This document shows, one piece after another, positions 10,591 to 22,100 of a DNA stretch of 64,000 bases. The stretch's first letter is position 1. Each line of letters starts with the position of its first letter. A program made the position numbers and the translations under genes. The notes below the pieces were generated by a model that saw only the letters and a program-made list of their open reading frames with translations, was not told where the DNA came from and did no database searches. Origin of the DNA: Raphanus sativus (lineage: Eukaryota > Streptophyta > Magnoliopsida > Brassicales > Brassicaceae); contig NC_079514.1 in the NCBI RefSeq assembly GCF_000801105.2, positions 19,136,293-19,200,292 on the forward strand. Reading direction: 5' to 3'.

Positions 10591-11035
10591 CCGTAATTTG
10601 ATTGTCCTTGACGGATCAACACTCAAGGTCAAGTTCTTAAAATGGGTCTGTATATATTTGAATTTTATAAAATAAGAAATAAAATAATTGATTTGGAAAA
10701 TAAATATAAACTATTGTTTTAACGAGTTATAAATCATATTCTCGTTTGTGACATCGTCGTTCTTTACGTGTGTATCATGTGAACAAGCAAAAATAAACAA
10801 AGTATTTTGTATTAAACTATTATTTGGGATGTTTGTTTGTGCGGTGGCTTTGCACTAATCGAAAACTATTGTTTTCACATAGAAAAGGCGGTGAGCAAAA
10901 TAGTAAATATTTGTCTGTTGGTAGATTGAAAACGCCTCGTTTGCAGATGATATAAGTCTGTGCCTAGCATCATCGTTCTTTGCATGTCCTGAACTTTTTT
11001 TTTGTCAGCGTGTTGCCTAAACTTTTTTTTTGTCA
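10591..11035. other. pfkB 3' flank and intergenic DNA
   Basis: The 3' untranslated region of the kinase gene probably lies at about 10591-10700 (AATAAGAAATAAAATAA near 10667). Nothing else is recognised. Confidence 0.4.
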
Positions 11036-11510
11036 ACGTGTTACCTAAACTATTTTTCTTTTTTTATAATTTTTTTCTTTTATTTTATTTTGTATTAGTT
11101 TCTTTACAAATATATCATTTCTTTAAAATTTACTCAAACAATTATTTTTATTCAGATTGCTTCTAACAATTAGACTAAAATAAAACATTTTAATCACTTT
11201 GTCAAGAAATATTTTCTCTTTTGCCTTGGTTTTTTGTTACCTAAACGATTTCTCCCTTTTAACTTTTTTTTTTATTATTTCAAATTTTAAACACTTTTAA
11301 TCACTTTGTCACAAAATATTTTTCCTTTTACCTTTGATTATGTGTTACCTAAACTATTTTTTTCTTTTTATAATTTATTTTATTTTATTTATTATTAGTT
11401 TCTTCAGAAATATAAATTTATTTAAAATTTACTCAAATAATTATTTTAAATTAAGTTTGTTTTTAGAAATTTGACTATAGTAAAAAAACTAAATTTTAAC
11501 ACTCAAGAAA
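11035..11510. repeat. Tandem repeat, period about 304 bp
   Basis: GTGTTACCTAAACTATTTTT at about 11037 recurs at about 11342 followed by the same sequence order (TTAGTTTCTT, AAAATTTACTCAAA, AATTATTTT). A related partial word GTTACCTAAACGATTT sits between them at 11236. The copies are moderately diverged. Confidence 0.65.
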
Positions 11511-11814
11511 AGTCAAAGATGGAAATGCCAGAAATCATCCATCCATATCATATGCACTATCGATCGACCATCAGTATTTTGTGCTGGATATTAATTTCTC
11601 ACCCAATCGACTCGTTTCATATGCTAAATCTGCCTGGCAATGGTTCGCAATCTCAGTTTCAAGATTGGAAATCGACATAACTATCCATTATTAACTTAAT
11701 TAAAAAGGATAGCTTATCTAGTTAGATTTACCGAAGGTAATTCAATCGCTGAACATTGATAATAGCTTTCGAGAAGAGATCCTACTCTCAAGATAGTTCA
11801 AACTTCTCCGATTA

Positions 11815-11995
11815 GTAATGCTCTCACCCTGGGGACACATCTTACCTTTGTCAGCAAAACTGTAGAACCGTCTTCATTTCTCAGTCTTACACTTATTATT
11901 CCCTTCACTGTTGACATTGTGTCATTTACCATCTTTATTTGTCCACTATCAGCATCTGATAAACTCACAAGTCATTCCTTTCTTCTGAAAGAACA
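11815..11995 (-). pseudogene. Ty1/copia gag-protease region fragment
   Basis: The minus-strand translation includes STVKGIISVRLRNEDGSTVL followed by LTKVRCVPRV, the linker just after the aspartic protease of copia polyproteins. The fragment is short and has no LTR beside it. Confidence 0.6.
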
Positions 11996-12049
11996 ACCTG
12001 TGACAAGTATCCAAACTTTCCTCTGTTAGGAATCCTTTAAGTGAGGCAT

Positions 12050-12273
12050 TCTTGATGCTTAAAGAGCCTCTAGTGACCGCGCCTATGGTCCAACCACCGG
12101 ATTGGAATTTACCATTAGAGGTCATGTGCGATGCAAATGACTACGCATTTGGAGCCGTTTTAGGGCAAAGGAAGGACATGAAGTTGAGCTCCATCTACTA
12201 TGGTAGTAGAACTTTGGACGACGCGCAAGTTAATTATGTCAAATATAATATTTGTAATAAATTAAATATTTAA
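12050..12273 (+). pseudogene. Ty3/gypsy reverse transcriptase-RNase H fragment
   Basis: The frame reads LKEPLVTAPMVQPPDWNLP then MCDANDYAFGAVLGQRKD and YYGSRTLDDAQVNY. This is the conserved start of the RNase H-like domain after reverse transcriptase in plant gypsy polyproteins. It ends abruptly in AT-rich sequence. It lies against a copia fragment of opposite orientation, so this is a mosaic of remnants. Confidence 0.8.
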
Positions 12274-12735
12274 CATTATAAGTCATTTATTGATTTTATT
12301 TGATTCATTAGAATAATATATAACTTTAATATAATTTTCTAAAGATTAGTGTATTTTTTAAAAAAATCTATTATTTAATTTTATTTATTAAAATATATTT
12401 AAATTTATATATTGTGCTTCACGTGTCATTGTTTTCTAGACCTGCCCCTGACTTTAGGTGTATATGATTGAAAAAATTAAGATTAATAATTATAATTTTT
12501 TAATCATCTTCCTCATCATTTTAAACCTTGAACTTGAACTGATTGTTACTATGGTTTCAGAATACTCAAAATAATATGTTGCTTACACGAGAGTTCTAGT
12601 GATGGAATTTTATAGTTTCACTTATATATTGTTCATCGCAATCTAGTAACTCTTTTTAGTGTTGTTGGAACGTTTTCTTCTTATTTTCAGTCATTTTGTA
12701 TTTTTCTAATGAGATTTTTAGTTTTTAGTCAATAA

Positions 12736-13190
12736 TGATAAATCCAGTTTCCGAGCAACTGCCTTCAACAACAACAAATGTTGTTACTGATTCAACTAGA
12801 TATCAAGCTGATCAGTATGAGAATCCGTATTATCTTCATGATAGTGGCAATCCTGGTCTTGTTCCTATTTCAGATAGGTTGACTACGACATCGTAATTTC
12901 ATTCTAGAGACTATCAGTAATGTATGCAACAAAATGAGATTCATTGATGACACAATTCCTTGACCTTCTCTTGCTCATAGACATTATGGAGTTTAGTTTA
13001 GGTGTGATGATATCGTAGAAACTTGGTTGATAAACTCTGTTTCAAAGAAAATGCTTATATTAATTTTTAATAGCATTCACCAATCTCAAAGATTTATCTG
13101 TACATATTGTGTGAAGAGTTGACATATTTTTCAAAATTGTTCTAAGTTACATGGTTTCCCTTTTTAGCTGTAAAACTAATTGTTTGAATA
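12736..13190 (+). pseudogene. Ty1/copia gag remnant
   Basis: The translation starts MINPVSEQLPSTTTN and reads on to YENPYYLHDSGNPGLVPISD, the N-terminal gag motif of plant copia elements. After frame breaks come WLINSVSKK and a degenerate CCHC zinc knuckle region (CTYCV...NCSKLHGFP). Several stops interrupt it. Confidence 0.75.
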
Positions 13191-13944
13191 TGGTCACAAG
13201 AATCAGTATCACTCAAAGGCTCAACAAAAACAATCACATCTTTCATAAATGCAGATTGCTCATCCTACTGCAGCTTGACAAGCCAATGTGATTGCTAATG
13301 TTCACTATAATATTGGATCATCGAAGTATATGTACTTTAGATTCTAATATTGGATATATAAGCCAAAGCTTATATATCAACTAAATCTTTTCTCATTCTT
13401 TACCTGGTAATGATTTAGATTCTGGTATACATCTTCATCACATGGTACTACATCATTAACTTCGGGTCCATCTCGGAGATTTTGGAGCTACAGACAGTTT
13501 AATAAAGTTTTCAAAAGTTTGGAGACCTGAATTTTTTTTTTTTTTTTACAAATTTGGGGTATATAATATTTTTATCCTAAAATTTTGGGGGCCTGAAGCG
13601 AATGTTTCATCTGTCTTGGTCCATGACCAACTCTGTTCGGGTATTAGCTTTGTGTATATTGATAGGCCTAAACGACATATGAAGCGTCACATGTATCTTT
13701 TAGAGTATCATTGTATTTTACTTACTTTATTTCTTTCTCTCTAACAAGTATTCCTTCTTAGCATAAAACACATTATCCAAGTTTATGTCATTTTCTATGA
13801 CCATCTCAATACCATTTTACATCTTCTACCTTTTTTATACAATTAAAACTGAACTAAAAGGGTTTTGAGAAGCTATGGCATATTAAAAATGTATAACCCT
13901 GTGAATATGGAATTTGATGCTATTGATCAAAATAAAACTTGAGA

Positions 13945-14060
13945 TATTGAATTTATGCTTCCTAGAAAGAATGTCATTGGTTGTAAGTAGGTATTCACTA
14001 TGATATGCAAAGCTGATAGAATTGTTGAGAATCTGTTTCACAATAAAACCAGAAGTGACT
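13945..14060 (+). pseudogene. Ty1/copia reverse transcriptase fragment
   Basis: The reading LPRKNVIGCK, a stop, then VFTMICKADRIVE matches the copia reverse-transcriptase start motif (KNVIGCKWVF-IK--ADG--E). The tryptophan of the motif has become a stop codon. The fragment probably belongs to the same decayed insertion as the gag remnant at 12736-13190. The open frame after it to 14233 is not recognised. Confidence 0.65.
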
Positions 14061-14233
14061 TTGGTGATGTTTATGTACTTTCGAGGAGGTATTTTCACTA
14101 TCCACGACCTTGTCCATATGTTCTACAATTTGAGTGGTTGAAGGAAGTGGAATATGGGAATCAGAAGTTTATAGGAGTTTGGTTTCAAAAGGAAAGATCA
14201 AAACAAGATCAAGGAAGCATTAACTTTTGTTGA

Positions 14234-15209
14234 TCCTTTCAAAGTCAAGCTATCGGAGGGAGACTGAACAAGGATCCACTGCCTTGTGTCTTGTCTGATC
14301 TTGTAGAGCGTGTTTAGTATACACTGGTTAAGGTTTTGCACCTGTTCAAGTGATCTAGGATTATCCAATTCATCAAGAACTGATGTAGTGATGGTTTTTT
14401 AATTCAGTTTTGGTCTGTCAGCGTTTTTACTCTTATCTTTCATGTCTGCTTTGAAAACGGCGGATTCAGCGCAAGTTGGAGGTTTTCTAATAGCGATGGA
14501 GGCTTAGTTGGTGGTGGAGTGAAGCTTAGGCCAATCCACGCGCCGGGTCCAAACCGGTGAAACCGTCTGGATTCATTTGGTTCTTCTTTACTTTGCACTT
14601 CTCTATTTCTTTTTAGGTTTCTTTTATCTAGTCAGAATCTCTGTCATGTTTAGGTGGTAGTTTTTCCATATCCTCTCTGTGTGTTCTTCGGTTTCGGCTA
14701 AAATAATAATACTTTTCCTACTTGTGTTTATTGGTGTTTCGGTTTGGCAATAATTGCAGTGGATGTGAGGACTTCTTTGGTACTTGGTTCTGGCGGGTTT
14801 TTTTGGGTGGCGGGCAGCTCTGTTTTTGTCCTTCCATTTTGTTGTAGACTACGATTTTATGTAATTTTTTGTTTGGGTTAACAGTTTCGGGATGTTTTCT
14901 ATTTGGTTTTATTATTCCTATTTTATTTTAATTTTTTTAATTTTCTGTTTTTTTACCAGTTGTATATATTAATAAAAATATTAGGATATAAAGACTTAAA
15001 TCGAAAGAAAGTATAAGTAAACGAGCTGAAGGTTAAGCCTGAAAATATGAAAGACAAGGTCCTATAATGCAAAGATGAGCTTAAAATGTTCCAAATCAAG
15101 AACATGATAGGTAATTGTTGTTTGTTTGGGTGTTGTGGCTTTTGTTTTCATCTAACACATCATATACTTCACAAGTATTATTATTTTTCTTATGCGAAAG
15201 TAAACAATT
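14234..15209. other. Unrecognised intergenic DNA
   Basis: No gene is seen. T-rich stretches with a TGTATATATTAATAAAAATATT end near 14960 resemble the 3' tail of a retroelement, but no coding part supports that. Confidence 0.3.
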
Positions 15210-15407
15210 TACAGTAAAACTCCTATAAATTAATAATGTTAGAACTACATCAGAACTATAATTTTTATTAATTTAAAGAGATTATTAATTTATCGATATA
15301 CTAATTGAACCAAAAACTTAATTTAAAACTATAAAATTATATTATTTTATAGAAATTTTTAGTATAAATTAATTTATAAATTATTAATTTAAAGAGGTTA
15401 TATTGTA
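15210..15407. mobile_element. MITE with TACAGTAAAACTC-type inverted ends
   Basis: The left end TACAGTAAAACTCCTATAAA and the right end, read on the minus strand as TACAATATAACCTCTTTAAA, are imperfect inverted repeats around a [14 protein letters not shown] core of about 198 bp. I recall this TTAATAA/AGAGATTATTAATTTAT pattern as a common dispersed MITE of Arabidopsis and Brassica. The target duplication is not clear. Confidence 0.6.
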
Positions 15408-15789
15408 TATAGAGATTATTAGTCTTGTTCCCATTGAACAAAATATAATTAGACGGTTTAGTCAACGGTTTGGCGTTCACATGATTTTTGTTGAAGTCGG
15501 TGTATTGGTTACGTTAATATCTAAATTGTGTATACTCGTTCCATTAAGACATGGATTGAATCAAATCAGTCGTAGTGTATTTTCTTAATTGTTAGGGTAA
15601 ATACTATTTTTGTATATAAGATTTTCCCAACGGACAAAATTGAGGTTAGCGTGTCGGAATGACGTCGAAAACGAAGTCCTGTAATAAATGCAAAATAAAA
15701 GGGTAGTTTGGGGATCATACGTTCTGAATTAATCGTTATATATTATATGTTTAGTTGAAAGCTAATGAAAGTTAAGTAATTCATTAATT

Positions 15790-16106
15790 CAGACCAAATC
15801 CCAGCGAGGTGGAAGAGACGAGGGAAGCACGAAAAGAGAAAATAAACTTAGAAAAAAAGAAATAATCAAACAATAATACTCAAAAATATTTTTTTCCAGA
15901 AACGCGTTTAGATTTGCAGCCTCCTCCTCCTCCTCCTCCTGCTCCTTCTTCGTCTTTTGCTCGTCTTCTCCACCAAATCTGAGTGTCTTCTTCAAGTTCT
16001 TTGCTCCGGAGGTGTTCTTATTTTCGTAGATTTCAGACGTTTACTGCTCATTTGATTCAATCTAGATCCAGATTCTGTATCTGAAGACTCTTATCTACGA
16101 AACGAA
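15790..16106 (+). promoter_or_regulatory. Promoter-proximal region and 5' leader of the myosin gene
   Basis: The sequence ahead of the start codon is CT-rich, with a (CCT)n microsatellite at 15920-15940, typical of plant 5' untranslated leaders. No unambiguous TATA box was located. The first intron (16110-16711) follows a first coding exon that contains only ATG, an arrangement often linked to intron-mediated enhancement of expression. Confidence 0.45.
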
Positions 16107-19100
16107 ATGGTAAGATCTCATTGTGATCAAATCCAGTTTAATTCGGGGGAAATTAGTAATTTAGGGGATTGATTTAGTTTGACTTGAGACGAATCCTGAT
16201 TTAATTTCTTGTTTCTAAGAGTTTATAGTTTTGGATGATGGCTTTGAGCTGCAATTAGATTCCTCATTTGTAGATGATGATAGTTTTGTATGAATTTAGA
16301 GATTTGACTTCAACTATGACCGGTCTGTTTTTGAGTTTGACGCTTGGTCTAAATCTTGTTTTGAATCTTCATAAGCTTCATTACCACAACACTTTGATTT
16401 TTCTTACATTACATTTTACGGTTTTGATCAGCCATTAAAATTTAAAGTCATTGGGGTTACTTGTACTTTTATAAGAAGTTGTGGTCACCATAAAGGAGCT
16501 TAAGAGAGCTCAAGAAGTGTTTTGTTTTTTAGTTCTCTTACCAGCGAGAGGATCTTGCTTTCTTCTATCGTTTTTTCTATTTACTCTCTGCGGTCTTCTT
16601 TCTTGATAACTTTGGAAGTTAACTGTATGAAGTTGTGAATATGACTTTAGATGTGCTTGCTTACAGTTTCTTAGTGAGAACTATGCCTTTTGACTCTCTT
16701 TGTTTGTACAGGCTGGTAACTTCAATCCTTCAGTTGGGTCGTGTGTGTGGGTGGAGGACCCTGATGAAGCCTGGATTGATGGTGAAGTTGTAGAGGTTAA
16801 TGGCCAAGAGATCAAAGTGCTTTGCACTTCAGGGAAACATGTATGCGTCCTTCTCATGTGAATTAGAAACAAAAGAAAACTCTCTTTTTTTCTCATGTAA
16901 AAACAGTTTTTCTTATTTTCTATATTTTTGTTTGAAAAAATTCAGGTTGTTACAAAAGTCTCTAATGTTTATCCGAAAGATACGGAAGCGCCAGCATCTG
17001 GAGTGGACGATATGACAAGACTTGCTTATTTGCATGAACCCGGAGTTCTACAGAATCTGCATTCAAGATATGATATAAATGAGATTTATGTAAGTAAATT
17101 CTTTTTGGTTTTGAATACATATGTGGCCTATATACGTTTGGACTAAACTTTCAACTACTTCCAGACTTATACAGGAAGCATACTGATTGCTGTTAATCCG
17201 TTTAGAAGACTCCCCCATCTTTACAGTAGCCATATGATGGCACAGTATAAAGGAGCTGCTTTAGGGGAGCTGAGTCCACATCCATTCGCCGTCGCAGATG
17301 CTGCATATAGGTAAATTTATACACACTGGTAAAACATGTTGCTTCTTATACTTGTATGTAATTTTCCATGCTTTATTTGTTTTGTGTAATGCAGACAGAT
17401 GATTAATGATGGAGTCAGTCAGTCTATTCTGGTTAGTGGAGAAAGTGGTGCTGGTAAAACTGAAAGCACCAAGTTGCTAATGAGATATCTTGCTTATATG
17501 GGAGGGAGAGCTGCTGCTGAGGGTAGGAGTGTTGAACAGAAAGTGTTGGAGGTGAGAAAATAGCATCTTATATTATATTATATATATATATATAAGTATA
17601 TGTTCAGTCAAATCCTATTTTTAGAAAAGTGAAGAAATAACTAACACTTCAGCGGATGGTCAAATGTTAATTTTCGGCTGAGTTTGCTTGAGCAACCAAG
17701 AGATAACAGATAACTGAAACTTCAGAAAAGTAGTGCTAGTAGTCACCCACTTTAATTCAAGCTGTATAGCAAGTAGCTATATGCTTTGTTACTTATGCAG
17801 ATGATGTTGATGTTCCTTTTTTCTATTGCTTTGGTCTGTTTCTCACAAGCTTCTTAATTGTATCTTTTATTCAGTCCAATCCTGTGCTAGAAGCTTTCGG
17901 AAATGCAAAGACTGTCAGGAACAACAATTCGAGGTAACAAAGTTTTCTTGTACTATATCACATTCTTTTATCTTTTATTGTTGTGGTTTTTCTTGAAAGC
18001 TTTTGAATCTCACTATTTTGGGTGTTTGTTAACTCGTGTATTTACGTACTTTATAGTCGTTTTGGTAAGTTCGTGGAGATTCAGTTTGACGAAAAGGGAA
18101 GGATATCAGGAGCTGCCATAAGAACTTATTTGTTGGAAAGATCACGTGTTTGTCAGCTCTCTGATCCTGAAAGAAACTATCACTGTTTCTACATGCTTTG
18201 TGCTGCTCCAAAAGAAGTAAGTTTGTAACTCACTTAGGAGGAGTATGTAATACTGAAAGTACTTGGTGATACATCTTGTTTTCTAAAACCATCTATCTTT
18301 TCTACTATCAGGATGTGCAGAGATACAAGCTTGGCGAACCAAAGACATATCACTATCTCAATCAGTCTAAATGCCTAGAGGTGGATAGTATAAATGATGC
18401 GGAGGAATACCATGCCACTAAACGGGCTATGGAAGTGGTTGGGATCAGTACTGAGGAGCAGGTAGCAATCAATCACACAACTCCATCACTCAGATTTTAA
18501 CCAAAGCTGTTATATTGTGTTTGTAAACAAATTCAATACTTTGCTGATATCTCGTTACAGGATGCGATTTTCAGCGTTGTGGCTGCCATTCTCCATCTCG
18601 GGAATATCGAGTTTGCTAAGGGAGCAGAGATTGATTCATCGATTCCCAAAGATGAAAAATCATTGTTTCACCTAAAAACTGCAGCTGAGCTTCTCAGGTA
18701 TATGCCCTCAACTAACAAAGCGAGTATTGGTCGTTTTGTTTTATGTTCTGTTTAGGTGTCCTTACTCATATCAGTCTTACTTTCCAGCTGCGATGAAAAG
18801 TTACTTGAGGATTCACTATGCAAGCGTATCATGGTAACTCGTGATGAAACCATCACAAAAACGCTTGATCCAGAAGCTGCTACTCTTAGTAGAGATGCTT
18901 TGGCTAAAGTCATGTACTCGCGGTTGTTTGACTGGTGGGTTTATCGATGAAGATATTCATAGCTGCTTGTCCTTATTTTAATAAATAAATTTCGAAGATG
19001 ATTTGCCATCATTGTTCTTTACTTATCCTTTATGGTCTTTGCAGGCTTGTTGACAAGATTAATACCTCAATTGGTCAAGATCCTCACTCGAAGTACTTGA

Positions 19101-22100
19101 TTGGTGTTCTCGATATTTATGGATTCGAGAGTTTCAAGACAAACAGGTGCTTAAGTGGTATGCTTGTTGTTTCGTGATTGCTTAGATAGGTCTCTTCAAA
19201 AAATGTGGATCTATCTCTGATACCTCCCTTGTTCTCCACAATATATGGGTCTGACCAGTTTGATAGTCAAGCTAGTGTTTGTTTCTAACATGGACTACTG
19301 GGATTTTATACTACCCATCGATTGTATGCTTGTGAGGTTATCCGACTAACTTTGGGAGAATAGTGCTATATATACATGCAAGATTAACTTCATTGTTTGA
19401 TTGCTAAATAATTATGCATGACTGTTTTGTGTTGTTTTCCTAATACTTACAAGCGCAAGCTTTATTGCAGTTTTGAGCAATTTTGCATCAATCTGACCAA
19501 TGAAAAACTTCAGCAGCATTTTAATCAGGTTTGCTCAGAACGAGCTCTTTTACTTTTTGGTTATTAGCCTTTTTCATATTCTGATGCGCCCATGGTTCTG
19601 AGGTGTGTAACTTCTATTCGTGCAGCATGTCTTTAAGATGGAGCAAGAAGAATATAAGAAGGAGGAAATCAACTGGAGCTATATAGAGTTCGTAGACAAT
19701 CAAGATATCTTAGACCTAATAGAAAAGGTATCTGTCTGAATATTTATGCTCACTGTTCAGTGGAGATATTCTCCTTTTGCCAGTTATCTTGCTCAGACTC
19801 AATATTATAATCTCCTTTCATCAATTTCTCATGCTTGGTGTTTGTTTCCTTTTGTTTTTGTGTTTTCAGAAACCTGGAGGTATTATTGCTCTGCTAGATG
19901 AAGCTTGGTTAGTAGAAATTCTAACTGTGATTCTATACCCTTCTCACTCTTTCCTTTGCTACCAGTTTACTTAAAAATTTGGTTTGTTTTTGAGCAATAT
20001 AGCTGAAGTGATACTTTTGCCTTGCAGCATGTTTCCGAGGTCAACGCATGAAACTTTTGCACAGAAACTATATCAGACCTTCAAAAACCACAAGCGCTTT
20101 GCCAAACCAAAATTGGCTCGTAGTGACTTCACAATTTGTCATTACGCTGGTGATGTAAGCAGCTCTTGCTTTTATTGGTTCACCATGATTGTTAAAAACG
20201 TTCCAAAAATACAAGTATTTGTTCTGTGGTTATATGGTTTAGTAACCATTGGGTTATTATTCCAGGTCACTTATCAGACGGATCTTTTTCTGGACAAGAA
20301 CAAAGATTACGTTATTGCTGAGCATCAAGCGTTGTTAAATTCTTCTAGTTGTTCCTTTGTAGCAAGTTTGTTCCCACCAATGACTGACGATTCCAACAAA
20401 TCAAAGTTCTCATCTATAGGTACCCGTTTCAAGGTGAGTCTGATTCTGGTTTCCAACTTTCAAGTTTGTTCTATAAAAAGTTTGGTCGGTTAATTTCCTT
20501 TTTATGCTTGTTTTCAGCAACAATTGGTATCGTTGCTCGAGATTCTCAATACCACGGAGCCACACTATATTCGCTGTATCAAACCAAATAACCTTCTGAA
20601 GCCCGGAATCTTTGAGAACGAAAACATTTTACAGCAATTACGTTGTGGGGTACGGATGACATTCTCCGTCAGTTCAGAAATTTTTTCTGTTTTTCTGTTT
20701 CCCAAAGAAGTTTGTTGTTTGTGTTCATGACTTCAGGGAGTGATGGAGGCTATCAGGATTAGTTGTGCTGGCTATCCTACCAGGAAACATTTCGATGAAT
20801 TCTTGGACAGATTTGGTATTCTTGCTCCAGAAGTGTTGGTCAAGAAGTAAGATTGTACCCTTCTCCTAGTATTTTCTTGCGTGAGTGATTATATCCATTT
20901 GAAATGTCTAACTGAGTTCTTGCACAATAGCTCTGATGACCCTGATGCCTGCAAGAAGCTTCTGGCGAAAGTGGGACTTGAAGGTTATCAGGTAAGTGCC
21001 TCATCAAAGCTTTCTGCATTGCCACTACTACCTGTGTGATGAGCAACATTTATAGATTGACATTTACTTTTGTAGATTGGCAAGACAAAGGTGTTTCTGA
21101 GAGCTGGACAAATGGCAGACTTGGATACCCGAAGGACTGAGGTCTTGGGAAGATCAGCAAGCATTATCCAGAGAAAAGTTCGGTCGTATCTTGCTAAAAA
21201 AAGTTTCATCCTTCTGCGTAATGCTGCTAAGCAAATTCAATCAGTTTGCAGAGGTATTTTAAACTTTCTACAGAACGTGTCTATGTTCTTGGACTAAATG
21301 ATTGAGTCTTTCTTTCTTTAAATTAGTTTCTGGACTAACTTGCAAACCTATGTGTCTCCCTGGTTGTCAGGTTATCTTGCTAGAAGTGTATATGAAGGCA
21401 TGCGCAGGGAAGCTGCTGCTTTAAGAATCCAGAGAGACTTGCGTATGTTTCTGGCTAGGAAGGCTTACTCAGAGCTATTTTCTGCTGCTGTGTCGGTCCA
21501 AGCTGGTATGCGTGGTATGGTTGCCCGTAACGAACTGTGTTTCAGAAGGCAGACCAAAGCAGCAACAATAATTCAGGTATGCTTATATCAAAACTGCAGA
21601 ACTGTGGTACCATTTGAGGTTCAACTGCTCATAGAACACCAATAAACATAACAAGATTTGTCTCCTTCCAAGAAATCCATGTTTATAATTGAACAGTTGT
21701 TCTGGTCGGTCATTGATCGTGGTAATGTTCATTGTTATTGTAGACTTGGTGCCGTGGATACTTGGCCCGTCTACATTACAGAAAACTAAAGAAAGCAACA
21801 ATCACGACACAATGTGCATGGAGATCAAAAATTGCTCGTGGAGAACTTCGGAAGCTTAAGATGGTGAGATGTGGTTTCTTTCTTTGTCTAGTTTTGTTCC
21901 ATGCTCTCTTGTTTCAGAGGTTCACGTATGAAGATATTGCTTACCATGAAATTGGCATAATTGTTTTAATTTGTTTTACCCAATAGGCTGCTCGAGAAAC
22001 TGGAGCACTTCAAGAAGCCAAGAACAAGCTAGAGAAGCAAGTTGAAGAGCTGACATGGAGATTGCAGTTGGAAAAACGGATGAGGGTGAGATTGCTGTCT

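Noticed and set aside
15789..15995. Glu-rich minus-strand open frame in front of the myosin gene
   Set aside because: It is the complement of the CCT microsatellite in the 5' leader. There is no conserved sequence and no other support.
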